Positions 23,601-35,676 of a DNA stretch of 64,000 nt are shown piece by piece. Location: positions 36,146,001 through 36,210,000 of the forward strand of contig CM060731.1 in NCBI GenBank assembly GCA_030704615.1, in the 5' to 3' direction. The notes below the pieces were generated by a model. The model saw nothing but the letters and a program-made list of their open reading frames with translations, searched no databases and was not told where the DNA came from. This stretch comes from Takakia lepidozioides (taxonomy: Eukaryota; Streptophyta; Takakiopsida; Takakiales; Takakiaceae). The position numbers were made by a program, and so were the translations under genes. Position 1 is the first letter of the stretch. Each line of letters opens with the position of its first letter.

Positions 23601-26600
23601 ACTTACATTTGCACCTCAGTGAGTTGATCCTGTAGGCTTACAAGGTTGCATTGCAATTCATAGTTCCTCCTGCTAAATGCCTCACATTCTTGCTTGAGAG
23701 CATCATAGTCTTGAATCAGCCTAAGCCACCAAAAACATACCGTATTCAACAATGTTAAACACGACACTGTGAAAATTATGTGACTGCTGGACAAGGAAAC
23801 CAATTTTTGACCCTGGTCCTGCGAAGCCATGAACCAACTGGTAGATGCAACTCAAGAACTCCAAGGTGAGATTACTCTCTAATCAGTTGTAGGAAGAGTA
23901 CGAGTGCAAATGAACGCCAGTCTAGACCCTGGTATTGCACTGTATCATTAAGATGGCCCCTTGGGAAGAGAAGCCTAAGACAGATCCATGTACCTCTGAT
24001 TCTCATCAAGGAGCTGGTTTTGTTCACCGGCCTTGGCATTCAGTGCAATGTCTTTGGCACGCATTGATCGCTGCCATTCACGCAAGCGCCTGTGTTGCTT
24101 TTGCAACATACCTTCCTTCTCCTCCAAGCCCTGTTCCAGGTACGCATAAATCATACTGGACAGATTGGTGGTGGACAATTTCTTAGATCAAAACTTGTTC
24201 AAGGAAATTTGACAGTACCTTCATACCGCTGCTTTGAGAAGCTGCATTCTCCAGAGCTGCAAACTCACTCCTTAACTCCATCAGTTTCTGTTTTCACAAC
24301 AGACAGATCCAGTGCATTGCTCTTTTTCAGTCATCAAACCATGGGATTTAACAAGTTCATCCTCTTCATGCCCAAAGTCATTCCCAACACATAAAACGTG
24401 AAAATCCTTCTTATTCCACCTATGGAGATGACAACCTCTATAACTAGTACGCCTCAGCTTCACAAGTTTCTGGTGATTCATGTCATTTCCACAGGAATAT
24501 TGGCCCCTTCTTGAACAAATCTTTCAAAGGTACCCACCCACCCAGAAGGCCAATATGTGTGACAGAAAAGGAACAAGAAACTTCCTATACTGCAAACATC
24601 CATGAGCTACATTTGCAAGGCTCAAACATCCACAGACGTCCAACAATGAGGGAACCATATCTTCCTTATGTTGCTTCCTACCATTTTTCTGCAGGCATTG
24701 ACAAACTATGGCACACATCAGTTTATATGAAGATCCAAAACTCACAAATTGGACCAACAATGCCCATCCTTGAGAGGAGAGATCTGCTAGAAGGAGAAGA
24801 ATAACTCAGAGATGGTTGTTTTCTACAAAGCCCTATCTTGATACTGATATGTCCTGATTCCTTGCTGCTCATATATCCTGCTACTGCCACCAGGACGTGT
24901 CTGTGTACTCAGGTGGTATGTGAACTGCTTACCCAAGATAAAAGTTGACAGCAACACGTAGCTCCAAGTTGGATTTGAACCCAGGAGCACCTGGTGTTGT
25001 CACAATACCCTAAGCACTGGACTATCTGTTGGAACCACTGCTACATGATATTATTTGTGTACCTTCTCCATGAAGGTCTTCTCATCTTGTAATTTGTCCC
25101 GAGAAACTACAAGTGCCTCATAAGCTGCTTCTTGTCTGCATACAAGCCATCGTGTGTGTGAACCTTCTCGAAAATTAATTTGCAACCGCAGAGGATGCAG
25201 CCCAGACTTTTCCTCATTCCTTATACTTCAGGTCCACATATATGAGCAACTTGTAGAGAGGAAGAAATATAAATGGAAAGAAATTGCTAGTCAGTAAGAC
25301 GGAACAACCAAACAGATCGACAACCACACAACCTGGAAGCACCAAATTGGGACTCTGGAGTGCAGCACCTGGCCAAAGTAGACTGCAACTGCTGCTCTGC
25401 AAGTTGCAACTGGGCAATCATAGAGTCCCGCTTCCATAACAGTGTTTTCAACTCGTTACAGTACTTCGACTTTGTGTCAGCAACCTGTGTGCCCAACATG
25501 CGCTTAGAAATTCTGAGCTGGAAATAGATGACCATAGAAATTATTTCAGCAAGCTGTAGGTAGTAGGAGGGTTCAATGGCTTATTTCCTAAGGATTTGGA
25601 CAATGTTGAGGCACAGAGGCATATTATATGAGGCATCTAGGACGTATTAACCATGGTTAGTGTGGCAAATGAGTGTAGGAATCTTTCACATCCCGGTGCT
25701 CGGAAGACCAAGGCAATGCGGCTCAACACTAATCTATGCAGAAAATCTACTAGTCATCATTCTACCCCAACTTCTGTAAAATTCTGCTGAATCTGTATTG
25801 TGATGTCTACTCCACAGTGGTCTACATCTTATTGCTGCATGAAAGGAAATATATAGGCATTGCCAAGGCCAGTATTCAAGCAAATTTTAGTCCCCTCACC
25901 TCTTCCTTGTCCTGTAGAGCTGCTTTTAGATCTTGTACTCTGCCATTCATCATGTCCATCTGCAAGGAGACGCCTTGTGAGTAATTCTTTCTTGACATGA
26001 GTTCTGCTCCATATCACAGCTGTTACTCCTTTCATCTGAAGGAGAAGGCCAGATCTGCTAGTAAATTCTATCCCTAAAACAATCCACAATTCAACTACAG
26101 ATGATCCAGTGTAATGGCACCCTGTGCCCCTGATGTTACTAAACATACGTAAAACTCATTTGCGACTGACCTTGTGGACCTGGGCAGCGAAGAATTTCTC
26201 TTTCTCTTCTGACTGCCTTTTCAACTTGGTAACGAGCTTCTGCTGTTCCACCAACTCCTGCACAAACTGTGCATTTTTGGCCTCCAAGAGAGCAATTTTG
26301 AGCTCCTTCTTCTCCACTTCCACATTCTGCCAAAAGAAATGGCACCTCTGTAAAGGGGCCTGGGACTGAGTGGGGGGTTGTCAGAATGTACTCATAACAC
26401 TTTGTTTGCCATAGCCTGCTCCCAGTTTCGGCAGAACAAAAGGGAGCAGAAACTACCTTCGTGAGGGGCTCACGATCCGGTAGTGTGACTTACCTTGATA
26501 TAGACAATTAGTTCAAGGTTCTTAGAGAGAATGTACTCACAAGATGTTGTTTGCGCTCAAAGAGCTTAAGGGACAAGCGAAGCATGAAACAAAAAAGAGA

Positions 26601-28589
26601 ATGGGCCCTCCACAAGCAGCCTGAAAACAACTATTGGTCAAGGGATTGTCTAAGAGTCAATGCCTCATGCAGAAATGAAATGAAATGGTGCTTTATAACG
26701 TCCGTGGAAAGCTCATAGAGCTTATGGGACAAAATGGAAAGAAAAACATAGGAAACCAGAGTCAAAGATAAGAACTATTGTTCGAGTGATTGTCTAAGGG
26801 TGAATGCCTCGTGCAGGTAGGCTGCCAAGCATTTCTGATCCTCACAGTGAAAGACCTCAGTGAGAGATTGGGTTCCACGGAATAGACAATGGAATCTCCC
26901 ATGGATCTCGTAGTATAGAGGGCAATAGAAGAAGAAGTGTTCTTCAGTTTCAATTTCCTGGTTGTGCCCTGTGCAAGCTGGACAGAGGCGGTCCTCCCGC
27001 TGCAGGGTTTCCCATCTGCCAGTCTCTATCCGTAGGTTGTGGGAGCCCACCCTGAACTGCCCCAAAGCCCTCAGGAGAGAAGGAGATAAAGATGCCGAAA
27101 GGTAATTGGGCCACAAGATTCTATCATCTCGGAGAATCTAGAATGTTTCTCGATAGAAATGGAGCTTTGTTGAGGTTGGCTAACTTCCAAGTTCTCCTGA
27201 CATGGCAGAAAGAAAGAACTTTATAACATCCTTGGAGAGAACAGAAAGAAAAAGAAATCTATCACATTGCGGAGAATTGGAGAGTGCATGGGACGAAGTT
27301 TTGGTCGTAACAGCTGGACTTGCCAAAGACGGGGAGTCTCTAAAGAGACAGTAGTATTGGTGTGCAGGACAGGAGAAAAAGAAAGCGAAATGTGTCTCTA
27401 CTTCCTAGGTGTCACAGACAGAGCTTCTAGCTTCAGACGCTTCTTATTCCAGAGCAAGAGAGAACGAGAGAGAGGGGGAGAAAGAGGTCCCTTTGCCTGT
27501 TTACAAAAGAAAACGAAAATATACACATGTCGAAATAATTGTGCCTCTGTCAATGTAATATTTGTACTGATCCTTTGTCTTCAAACCTTAAATTGATTCG
27601 TAGATGCTAGGGACCTACCTCCTCCTTTTGCCGCAGCTGGAGCACTCTCTGTAAATTGTCCTTATAGTCTCTCTCTTGCCTGCAACCCAGAGAATCAGAA
27701 GTCACAATAGCTCTAATAGTACCATTCCCTCCCAGGAACTAGCCAAACTGCCCGAAAAGATTTTTAGGATATTAAGCGAGAGGCTAAGGCTTCACGTGTG
27801 ACATGTTAAATCTGGGTGCAGCAAAATACCTATACATAGATTGATAACAAGCCCCATATGCAGACCACACTGTAGTCTAAGAAGCAAAACTACTCCACAT
27901 GGTCTGATATCCAGATTGCAGCTCCAACATTATTGGGTGAGTGAAGGGGAGGCTATGAGTTCAAAGGATCCACAGCACCTTTCAAGAGCACACTTTTTAT
28001 GATGCAATGCTTTCTGGAGCTGGAGAATCACATGGTCCTTGGACTTGAGAGCCTCCTCCCAATTATGGCGAGCATCCGCTGCCCTACTCACGACACGTAT
28101 ATATTGCTCTCGAAGCTCCACAAGCTGCAACTCTTTGTCATTTAGTGCAGCCCTCAAGCTCAACAATTGATTACCAAAAGAGGGTTGTCCTCCGAATTTC
28201 TGCTGTTTACGGAAGACAGGTTTCTTTCCATACATGAGCTCATCACTCCCAGAGCTCTCCTCATCGAAAGTTCTGCACGCACCATTACGAAGGCCATCCC
28301 CGTGGTCCAAGATATCCTCATCAAAAATATTAGGGGCGCCGTTTCGAAGGCCAGTCCTGCGGTCTAAGGTATCTTCGTTAAAATTTCGAGCTGTACGAAC
28401 GCCACCCCTGCGCTCTAAGATATCCTCATCAAAAATTCGAGTAGTACCATTGCGAATTCCGGCCCTGCGGCCTAAGACATCCTCGTCAAAGACTCTACAG
28501 GCACCGTTACGAACGCCAGCCTCGCGGCCATGACCGTTGCTGAGACCAGAGTCTCTCTTGTAGTATGCCTTGCCATTGGAAGTAAACAT
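20654..28589 (-). CDS. Large coiled-coil protein with repeats at both ends, 14 exons
   Basis: I do not recognise the family. Exons: 27979-28589, 27619-27679, 26171-26326, 25900-25959, 25369-25517, 25063-25135, 24219-24287, 23994-24130, 23607-23720, 23038-23192, 22574-22665, 21961-22120, 21296-21516 and 20654-21142. All junctions are GT-AG and in frame, giving 848 residues. Residues about 20-115 carry five imperfect 18-19-residue repeats around RNGAxRIFDEDIL. A long central part (about 150-480) is heptad-rich coiled coil (e.g. LRAALNDKELQLVELREQY). Then follow a linker, a Pro-rich segment (QQPPPPSSP) and another helix. The C-terminus has three 31-residue His/Glu/Arg-rich repeats (EQDSHQEHRRQFELENHLERR). 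This suggests a structural or cytoskeletal/Golgi tether-like role, which is inference. Intron 2 hosts a LINE fragment and intron 6 a SINE-like piece. A possible extra exon at about 22180-22237 was not needed for frame. Confidence 0.8.
24955..25032 (-). repeat. tRNA-like SINE-type fragment inside an intron
   Basis: On the minus strand TAGTCCAGTGCTTAGGG resembles an A box and GGTTCAAATCC is a perfect B-box match, about 50 bases apart as in tRNAs. The ends do not pair into a convincing acceptor stem. It sits in an intron of the coiled-coil gene. A tRNA-derived SINE head or tRNA pseudogene is likely. Confidence 0.45.
26675..27215 (-). mobile_element. 5'-truncated LINE fragment, copy 3, in intron 2 of the coiled-coil gene
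   Basis: It encodes nearly the same tail as copy 2 (RFRVGSHNLRIETGRW-like, EEHFFFYCPLYYEIHGRFHCLF). The same 3' UTR (GTTATAAAGCACCATTTCAT) follows. It lies in the same orientation as the host gene, wholly within an intron, and does not disturb the exons. Confidence 0.85.
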
Positions 28590-29810
28590 GAGCAGGCAAG
28601 GTGCAGCCTTGAGCTTGGCTCACTTTAATGGCAGAATAGGCATCTCTTTGTACCGTTGGATAGTAAACTTTCTTCATGCTATGAAACGCACGAGACCAGA
28701 GGCCTTGTAAAGCGAGATTAAACATCCAGGTAACAAAACTTCTTCCAGACTGATAATCCTCATGTAACGAAGCTTATTACTAAGGTTTGATCAGATTTTC
28801 TGCGCCCGGAATCAGCATTTAGTACAAGCGACCCTATCGCTCTCACGCCACTCTGAAGCCGGACCTCTGAGAGAACCTTTTCTTGGCTGAGGAAGACGCT
28901 CTGCAAGTGATTATGTCTCAGATGAACAGCTAAGACAATGCTGGACTAACATTGCTAGGACGAACAAGAATGATTATAGGCTGCCACATCTATCAAAACC
29001 TCGAGACCTTGATAAACCTTCGTCTCGCCTTCAACTCGCACAGTTGTCCCAGAAGCCGCTCCTTCTCTTCCTCGATCGCTCCCTTCACCAATCCTCCTGG
29101 AATACTCCACCACAGGCCTTGAACCTCCAATTAAGGCAGTCTTGAAGAGCCCAAGCCAAAGGAGCTTTGGGAAGCTAGCTCTCAGCAGTCACCATTAGAA
29201 AATCAATGGATACAGCATAACGCTTTCAATACGCAACACGCCCTATCAGAGAGATCTCAACTCGCAAGACAAATCTCTCTCTCTCCTTCCATTGAGAACA
29301 GCAGAAAATCAAAATACCACTGATTGAGCCAGTTTCTTTACCTCAACGACAAGAATTTATCAAGGACAACATATTTGCAGCCAAATGTTGAAGTAGAAGG
29401 CATGCAAATTGATCACTCTCTGTTCTTCCAGCCTCTCTGGTAGAGTTACTCTCTCGAACACACACACACACACTCCCTCTCTCTCTCTGCAGTGTGGAGA
29501 GAACGTTGGTTTCAACCGCTAAAAAATCGGGGTGTCTGCCATTGGAACACGTGGCGGAACAAACCTTTCGGGACGTCATTACCAGACCTCGTGCTATTGG
29601 CCAACACCCTTGATCGCCCAGGGTGGCACTTCCTCGATATTGCGATGGATGAGCGGTTCAATCGTTAACAGCCCTGTCACTTACATCCATGACTATTCGG
29701 TGAAGCGTTTGGAGGGGCCTGTAGTTCATTTTCTACTTTGGACAGGCCATTGTCAGGTGGGGGGCATTTGATTGTTGTTCTGTGGTCATTCTTGCGAATA
29801 TCGTAAATAC
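28590..29810. promoter_or_regulatory. Upstream region of the coiled-coil gene
   Basis: About 1.2 kb without a supported protein gene. It includes short (CA)n and (CT)n tracts near 29455-29490 that could belong to a leader exon. The hAT MITE at 29811 sits at its distal edge. Confidence 0.35.
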
Positions 29811-30262
29811 CAGTGTTGGACTGGTATATAGGTGAAGGACTGGTATATGCACTGGTATTAGATACCAGACCAGGCTGGTATCAGTTCTTTCATACCAGCC
29901 ACAATACCAGTACTCCCCCACCGTCTTCCTCATTTACTCTAGTATGTATACTGAATTAATTTATGTGTACATATGCCTATATATTTGTACTTGAGTATAT
30001 TTATTTCTTTATGTATATTTTATTTGTTTTCACTTGATACTTGCTATTTGATAAATTTGCAACTCAAGATGGCTTTGGAGTGATACCAGAGTTGATATCT
30101 CATACCAATTGGTATTGTGGTCATGATACTCATATTCATACCAGTATCTGGGAAAAAAATACATCCACCATTATATAAACCAGACTGGTATGAAAATTTT
30201 GTGATACGTCTGGTACCAGGACCAATCTGGTATGTAAAAAACTTGATACCAGTCGAACATTG
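29811..30262. mobile_element. Non-autonomous hAT MITE with perfect 8-bp target duplication
   Basis: The left end starts CAGTGTTGGACTGGTAT and the inverse of the right end starts CAATGTTCGACTGGTAT. The element is flanked on both sides by GTAAATAC (29803-29810 and 30263-30270), an 8-bp duplication typical of hAT transposition. It is 452 bp, non-coding and rich in ATACCAG/CTGGTAT motifs that could fold or act as transposase sites. Intact duplication implies a fairly recent insertion. Confidence 0.88.
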
Positions 30263-30270
30263 GTAAATAC

Positions 30271-31100
30271 CTGCGTGAGAAATTTTAGTGTAAATATTCC
30301 CGTAATTTCCTGCCTTACATCTAGGTACGCCTGTAAGGTGATGCCTTACGCGTGTAAGATGTTCCCTAGCCTTACGTGTGTAAGCACCCCTAAGGTTCAT
30401 TTCTTTTTCTTTTTTCTTTTTATACTAATTAGACTTTAATACATGTAAGTTGTGTGCAACCGTTGCAGTGGCACCTTGATCATAAATTTCAATCTTACAA
30501 TGTAAAACTAATAAACTCCTAATAAAATCAATCCAAAGTCAATTTGAATCTCTACTGAAAAGGTAGATAGTGCCAAGTAAATACCCTTGAAAGGATCAGA
30601 TAGATAGTAGTATCAAGTAAATTCCCAAAAATGGGAAAATAGTATCGTGCAAAAATCCAATGAACCCCACATATCGGTAAAGTATGTCAACAAATTGTTT
30701 GCACAGTAACTATAGTGAATTTATCCATTTTCCAATTTTTTTCAAAATTTCTCTTGGCACCTAGATCTGTAATATTCAAAGTAATGTGGCAGTTTTGCAG
30801 ATTAGAAAAATTGTGCCCCACATGAGACGAAGAATTAGCATTAGTATCTTGAGTTCTCGATGGTAGCTTATTCTCTTTCCCCTTCATTACCTTGCATTTA
30901 AAAACTTCCATGGCATCTTAAAACACATCATTAACATCAACACTTTCCCAAAAGCTATCATCAAAGTAGCTTTGAAGCTAACCAATCTTGCTTTTCTTTT
31001 CTGCAACCGTGACACTTACTAGAGTAACACCCACATTATTAGTTGCATTTTCTCCATCATGATCTTCATTGCCGCTATAAGTTGATTGTGATATCGGGTT
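30271..31100. other. AT-rich unassigned stretch
   Basis: No gene or repeat family is recognised. It may include degraded flank of the truncated chromovirus, since the integrase remnant begins right after it. No 5' LTR matching 35677-35965 was found. Confidence 0.3.
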
Positions 31101-31401
31101 GTGAGATTCCATTACAAATTGAGTAAGATGATAATTATCCGTCCCACTAGAAAATCCGTCACTGCACCTGAACTAGCTCGACTATATCTGGAAGCAGTCT
31201 ATTCCCATCATGGGCTATCTAAAGTTCTCATTACTGACTTGTTTGGGAAAAGCTTATTTGGTACTTTTAAAACCAAATTAGCTATGTCAACAGCCTATCA
31301 TCCGGAGTCAGATGGACAGACAGAGCGAACGAATCGTACAATTGAAGACATGTTGCGGGCCTTTACGTTAAAAGAACAAGAAGAGTGGGATTGGTTATTA
31401 C
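31101..31401 (+). pseudogene. Chromovirus integrase core fragment
   Basis: The frame shows ARLYLEAVYSHHGLSKVLITD, then a gap where several residues around the usual second catalytic aspartate region are missing. TKLAMSTAYHPESDGQTERTNRTIEDMLR follows, holding the conserved glutamate-proximal QTERTN motif. It stops at the hAT insertion after EEWDWLLP. Confidence 0.85.
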
Positions 31402-31434
31402 CAATGTTGTGCGGTTCTTGCCATATTGAAGGAA

Positions 31435-31580
31435 CCACCGGTTCCGGTTTCTTGGTAGATTTAAAGAGGCGGTTCCGGTTCCAGTTCCGGTTCCAAAATT
31501 CATGAACAGATTCCGGTGCCGGTTCCGGGTATTTTTTGGGAAAGATCCGCCGGTTCCAGTTTCCGGTTCCGGTTCTCTAT
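31435..31580. repeat. Subterminal GGTTCC repeats, left hAT arm
   Basis: Many GGTTCCGG and near copies within about 145 bp next to the left terminus. They are mirrored by the cluster at 34745-34930 and probably serve as transposase binding sites. Confidence 0.8.
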
Positions 31581-31872
31581 TTTTTTTAATATAAATAGAG
31601 ATCGTTTGTTTATAAATCTGAAAATGATTTGTAAATCTCCATTAGTTATATCAAATATTTTGACCATGTTGAAAAGAAACAACACAACATTCATAAACAA
31701 AATTATGAAATAATAATAATACAATGTAAGCGAGTATAAATCAATGTGTGTAGAGTAGTGTAGAGTACACAAATAAATCGTTCTATCTCAAACAACTCGG
31801 CCTTTGTAATCAACTCCTTGTTGTCACCTAAGAGGACTTCATCACTGTTCAAAAACTCGTTCATGGAAAAGC

Positions 31873-33430
31873 TCATGCAACCAACACGAGCATCATTCGG
31901 CAATTATTGACAATGCTCACAAGTATATCAAGGTTCTGAACACCTAACTTGCAACGTCGCAAGTTTGTAATAACACCTGCAATGTTAAAAATCCTCTCAC
32001 ATTCAATCTGAGACCCAACAATGCCCAACAAGAGACGTGCCAAATACCCCACATATGGAAATACAGATTCGTGCTCTTTCCACCATTTCAAAGGAGCACT
32101 ACACTCAATGTCAAGTGACCTTTTGCCTTCAGAAATGCACAAGCTGATCTCTCACCACCATCAATGCCATATCCTCACATGGCTCCTCCAAACCAAACAA
32201 TGACATGTCATCCTGAGTGGAATCTGGCTCCGGCTAGGTCGTAGTATCCGGATGAAGAATCTTGAAACATTTGATCAGAAGAGGCTCCAACACCAAAGTG
32301 TCATATTGTCGAACAATGATATGTCCATGTTCTCTGCCCACATATTGTGTCACCGAGGACAATCCCTTGAAATGCGGATCAACCATCAACGCCAACATAT
32401 TGTGGGCTTTCAATGGTTGAACTCCTTCCAAAAATGAGAGAAATGGCCCCAATACATGCACCACCTCCTGAGCCATCCGTCATTCTATCAATTGCAACTC
32501 TGCATCAAATCCCTAATGCGATAATCCATTGTACCCAACCTTTGAACACTCTCTGCTCGCATGCATACACAAGTTGTAATGTTGCAGCAAGAGCATTAGA
32601 CAATAGGCAGTATCCGCTTGACTGGTTCATAACACACTCATGAACCATAGGTCCGAGAACCGTGGAAATAGACTTTGCAATTGCCCACACTTGTGGGCTT
32701 GGTATGCGAGATTGCAAAGACAGTGAAGCCTACCTAGAATAACAAGTAATGATGGCTTGCCAAAATTCCAAAGTTTCTTGAAAGATAATCACTTTGGAAG
32801 CAATCCTGGTTTTCACTAGAGTCTTCAGCTTGCGATAATGAATGTCACTATCAACACATGCTGCATTCTATTCTTGCATTTCATTTCCACTCTTCTTGGT
32901 CCAAGTGATGGTCTTCTGTAACTCTGATTGAGCATCTTTTATAGACACAACCCTCATATCCATGCACACCTTTGCATCAGTCGTGACATATTGACAATAC
33001 TTGGATATTGCATGTCTAAAACAACTTCCCACAAAGATGACAAAACACACACCTCGTATATTGCGGGAGTATTGCATCTACTGGACCCGCATTGGCAATT
33101 GCATAAAATGCCAATGACGAAGCAGTATGATTGTAAGGTTTCCAAAAATGACGTTGCTTGCGTAGGGTAGAAAACTGCTCTTCCTCGGACATTGAGCTGA
33201 TTGAATATTGTGATATTGTTGAAGACCCACCGACCGCTGAAGTGAGAGGAATTGATGATGCACATAACGTAGGACAAACTTCCATAGCTCCCGCATTGTT
33301 GATATTTGGTGTCATGAACAATACATCTCTCCAGTTCTTCAAAGATGTTGGGCTCCATACGTTGCAAATGGCTGGATACACTCCCTGAATCAAATTAATC
33401 CCAATCCAACCCAATTCACGCTTAAACATT
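31873..33430 (-). pseudogene. Degraded hAT transposase
   Basis: Pieces in several frames read leftward. They include a C-terminal hAT dimerisation region at 31873-32142 (SAPLKWWKEHESVFPYVGYLARLLL then IECERIFNIAGVI), preceded by LALMVDPHFKGLSSV (32234-32476) and an ALAATLQLVYACEQRVF segment (32505-32717). An upstream segment at about 33000-33060 has Cys pairs (CVFCHLCGKLF). Frameshifts and stops separate the pieces, so the element is unlikely to supply its own transposase. Confidence 0.8.
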
Positions 33431-34214
33431 CATACAATGCAAATTTGTAATATAATTATACCAATGTGAGAGCCTAGTAAACTGCACAACACTACACATA
33501 GGGAGGCTAGTTTTATGACATTAAATAGGGGGGCTAGTCTTATGACAATAAATAGTAAATATCCAATCCCACAGGTAGAGCCAAATATTAAAGCAAGGGC
33601 ATACATACAAGCTCTTGGGTGGCACAAGCACTCATACATTCAAAGTAGAACACATATATATAAATGTAAGATAGGTCATTTCAGTCATTTCAGTCATTCA
33701 ACCCATTTAGGCACCATGACAGATCCTCAAATGTGGAAATTTAGTTTTCAGGTATCATGAGTGGTATCAAATGCACACTAGGTAGACCTCTTTCAGATTT
33801 CCTAATGCTATCATAAGCCATTGGCAACAGTAGACTAGCCAAGAGAGCATGTACATTGACCATTTTCAGATCTCCTAATGCTAACACAAGACACTGGCTA
33901 CAGTAGAGCAGCCAAGCTACTTGATTGCATGACTTTGCCATTCAAGGAAAAAAATAAAAATAAAAAAATAAATAAAAATGGCTAAAAGGGCCTACCACAA
34001 GTTGCTTGGTTGCATTAATTCGCCATGAAAAGAAGAAGAAAGAAAGAGCTGCCTACGCTACTACCTCCCCTCCTGCGCTGCTTCGGCCTCCCCCACGCGC
34101 TGAGGCGTTGTTCCATCCCCCGCGCTGATGCTCGCGCTGCTGCAGAACATCCCGCAGGTGGAGGTATGAGACCACAAAAATAGGAAAACCAAACCAAATA
34201 AAATAAAATAAAAT

Positions 34215-34660
34215 AAAAAAATGTTGCTACCTCGCCCCGCGCTGCTCCCTCCCCCACACGCTGGTGCGCTGATCTGATACCTCCTCCCGCGCTGCTCCCT
34301 CCCCCACGCGCTGGTGCGCTGATTTGATCCATCCTCCCGCGCTGTTATGCGCTGCTCCCTCCCCCACACGTTGGTGCGTTGATCTAATCTCTCCTCCCGC
34401 GCTGTTATGCGCTGCTCCCTCCCCCACGTGCTGGTGTGCTGATTTAATCCATCCTCTCGCGCTGCTATGCGCTGCTCCCTCCCCCACGCGCTGGTGCGCT
34501 GATCTGATCCCTCTTCCCACGCTGCTCCCTCCCCCACGCGCTAGTGCGCTGATCTGATCTTTCTTCCCGCGCTGCTCCCTCCCCCACGCGCTAGTGCGCT
34601 GATCTGATCCCTCTTCCCGCGCTACTATGCGCTGCTCCCTCCCCCGCGCTGAAGTCGTGC
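34215..34660. repeat. Minisatellite of 50-60-bp units within the hAT element
   Basis: About eight tandem units share CGCGCTGCTCCCTCCCCCAC, then ACGCGCTGGTGCGCTGATCTGATC with small changes. Units are about 50 bp, or about 60 bp when GTTATGCGCTG is included. Long open frames across it arise from unit lengths and are not evidence of a gene. Confidence 0.9.
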
Positions 34661-34744
34661 TACTACAGCAGATCGCGAATGAGAGACGACAGATCGCGGG
34701 GGAAAAACAAAACAAAAAAAAAACAAAAAAAAACCCCTAGTGCG

Positions 34745-34930
34745 AGAACCAGATTCGGAACCGCCACTAACCCCCCGGTTCCAATTCGAAGCCGGTGCTT
34801 GGAAAAACTCGCACCCGCCGGTTCCGGTTTTAGAACCGGCTCGTCCCTGCTCCCCCAGTTCCGGTTCCGGTTCCAGTACCGGTTCCCAGGAACCGAGACC
34901 GGAACCGCCGGTTCAACCCGCGTAAGCGGG
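34745..34930. repeat. Subterminal GGTTCC repeats, right hAT arm
   Basis: This is the counterpart of 31435-31580, with runs of CCGGTTCCGGTT-type sequence up to the right terminus. Confidence 0.8.
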
Positions 34931-34955
34931 TACCCGCACAACACTGGTTATTACC

Positions 34956-35620
34956 TTGGTAGAATTTTCATACAATAACTTGGTCAACGCGTCAACGAAA
35001 GAAACTTATTTCTTTTTAATGTATGGCGAACACCCAAATATGCCAACAACTCTCACAAAGTTCAAGTTACCAAATGAGGATTTATCCAAGGTAGCCGCGA
35101 CTAATGCATTTGTGCAACAAATTCGACGGGGAGTACGTCAAGCTAAAGAGAAGATGATAGTTGCCCAAAATCGCCAAAAGCAGTATGCAAATGCACATCG
35201 ACGAGATAAGGAGTTTGCAGTTGGGGATCAAGTGTGGTTGTCTATAACCAATTTACACATCATTGGATCGCGAAAACTAGAGGCACGGTTCATTAGTCTT
35301 TTTTCGATCATTAAACGTATTGGAGCAGTAGCATACAAGCTGGAGTTACCACCACATATGAAGATCCACCCGGTGTTTCATGTCTCTCTACTACATCGTT
35401 ACGAACCTCGACCACTATTCAAAGATAGTCAAGAACCACAACCATTACCAAATTTAATAGACGGAAATAAAGAGTGGGAGGTTGACCATTTTCTGAAAAA
35501 ACGCATAGACAAACGAGGGCGACATGAGGTGTTGGTGTATTTGGTTTTATGGAAAAAAAATTTATTACATGAAGCTACCTGAGAACCGGTGCAAAATCTT
35601 GTAAATGCTCAAATGACAAT
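34956..35620 (+). pseudogene. Chromovirus integrase C-terminus and chromodomain
   Basis: The frame begins VEFSYNNLVNAST, continuing the integrase interrupted at 31401. It then has FAVGDQVWLSITNLH, KLELPPHMKIHPVFHVSLLHRY and a chromodomain-like WEVDHFLKKRIDK...VYLVLWKK...EAT. A TGA at 35579-35581 stands where the chromodomain tryptophan (W-E-P) is expected. Reading past it gives EPVQNLVNA, so this is a nonsense change. Chromodomains steer integration towards particular chromatin. Confidence 0.85.
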
Positions 35621-35676
35621 TTAAACTTTTGAAAATTCGAAGAACGAGGACATTGCTTCTTGAAAGAGGGGAGGAT

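Larger units (their letters stand above)
31402..34946 (-). mobile_element. hAT transposon nested in the chromovirus
   Basis: The termini read CAATGTTGTGCGG (left) and, inverted, CAGTGTTGTGCGG (right), both of the hAT CARTGTTG type. The perfect 8-bp duplication GTTATTAC lies at 31394-31401 and 34947-34954. The element is 3,545 bp. Subterminal GGTTCC-rich repeats lie at both ends and a minisatellite lies at the right. A degraded transposase is on the minus strand. It must be younger than the chromovirus copy it splits. Confidence 0.93.

Noticed and set aside
24955-25032. Functional tRNA gene
   Set aside because: A and B boxes fit, but no good acceptor stem or cloverleaf forms by eye.
31101-31505. 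134-codon open frame as an intact integrase
   Set aside because: Its last third runs into the hAT terminus, and the core has an internal deletion.
34061-34715. Long minus-strand open frames with repeated GGGSSAGGG-type or WGREQR units
   Set aside because: They come from the minisatellite being open in more than one frame; there is no evidence of a protein.
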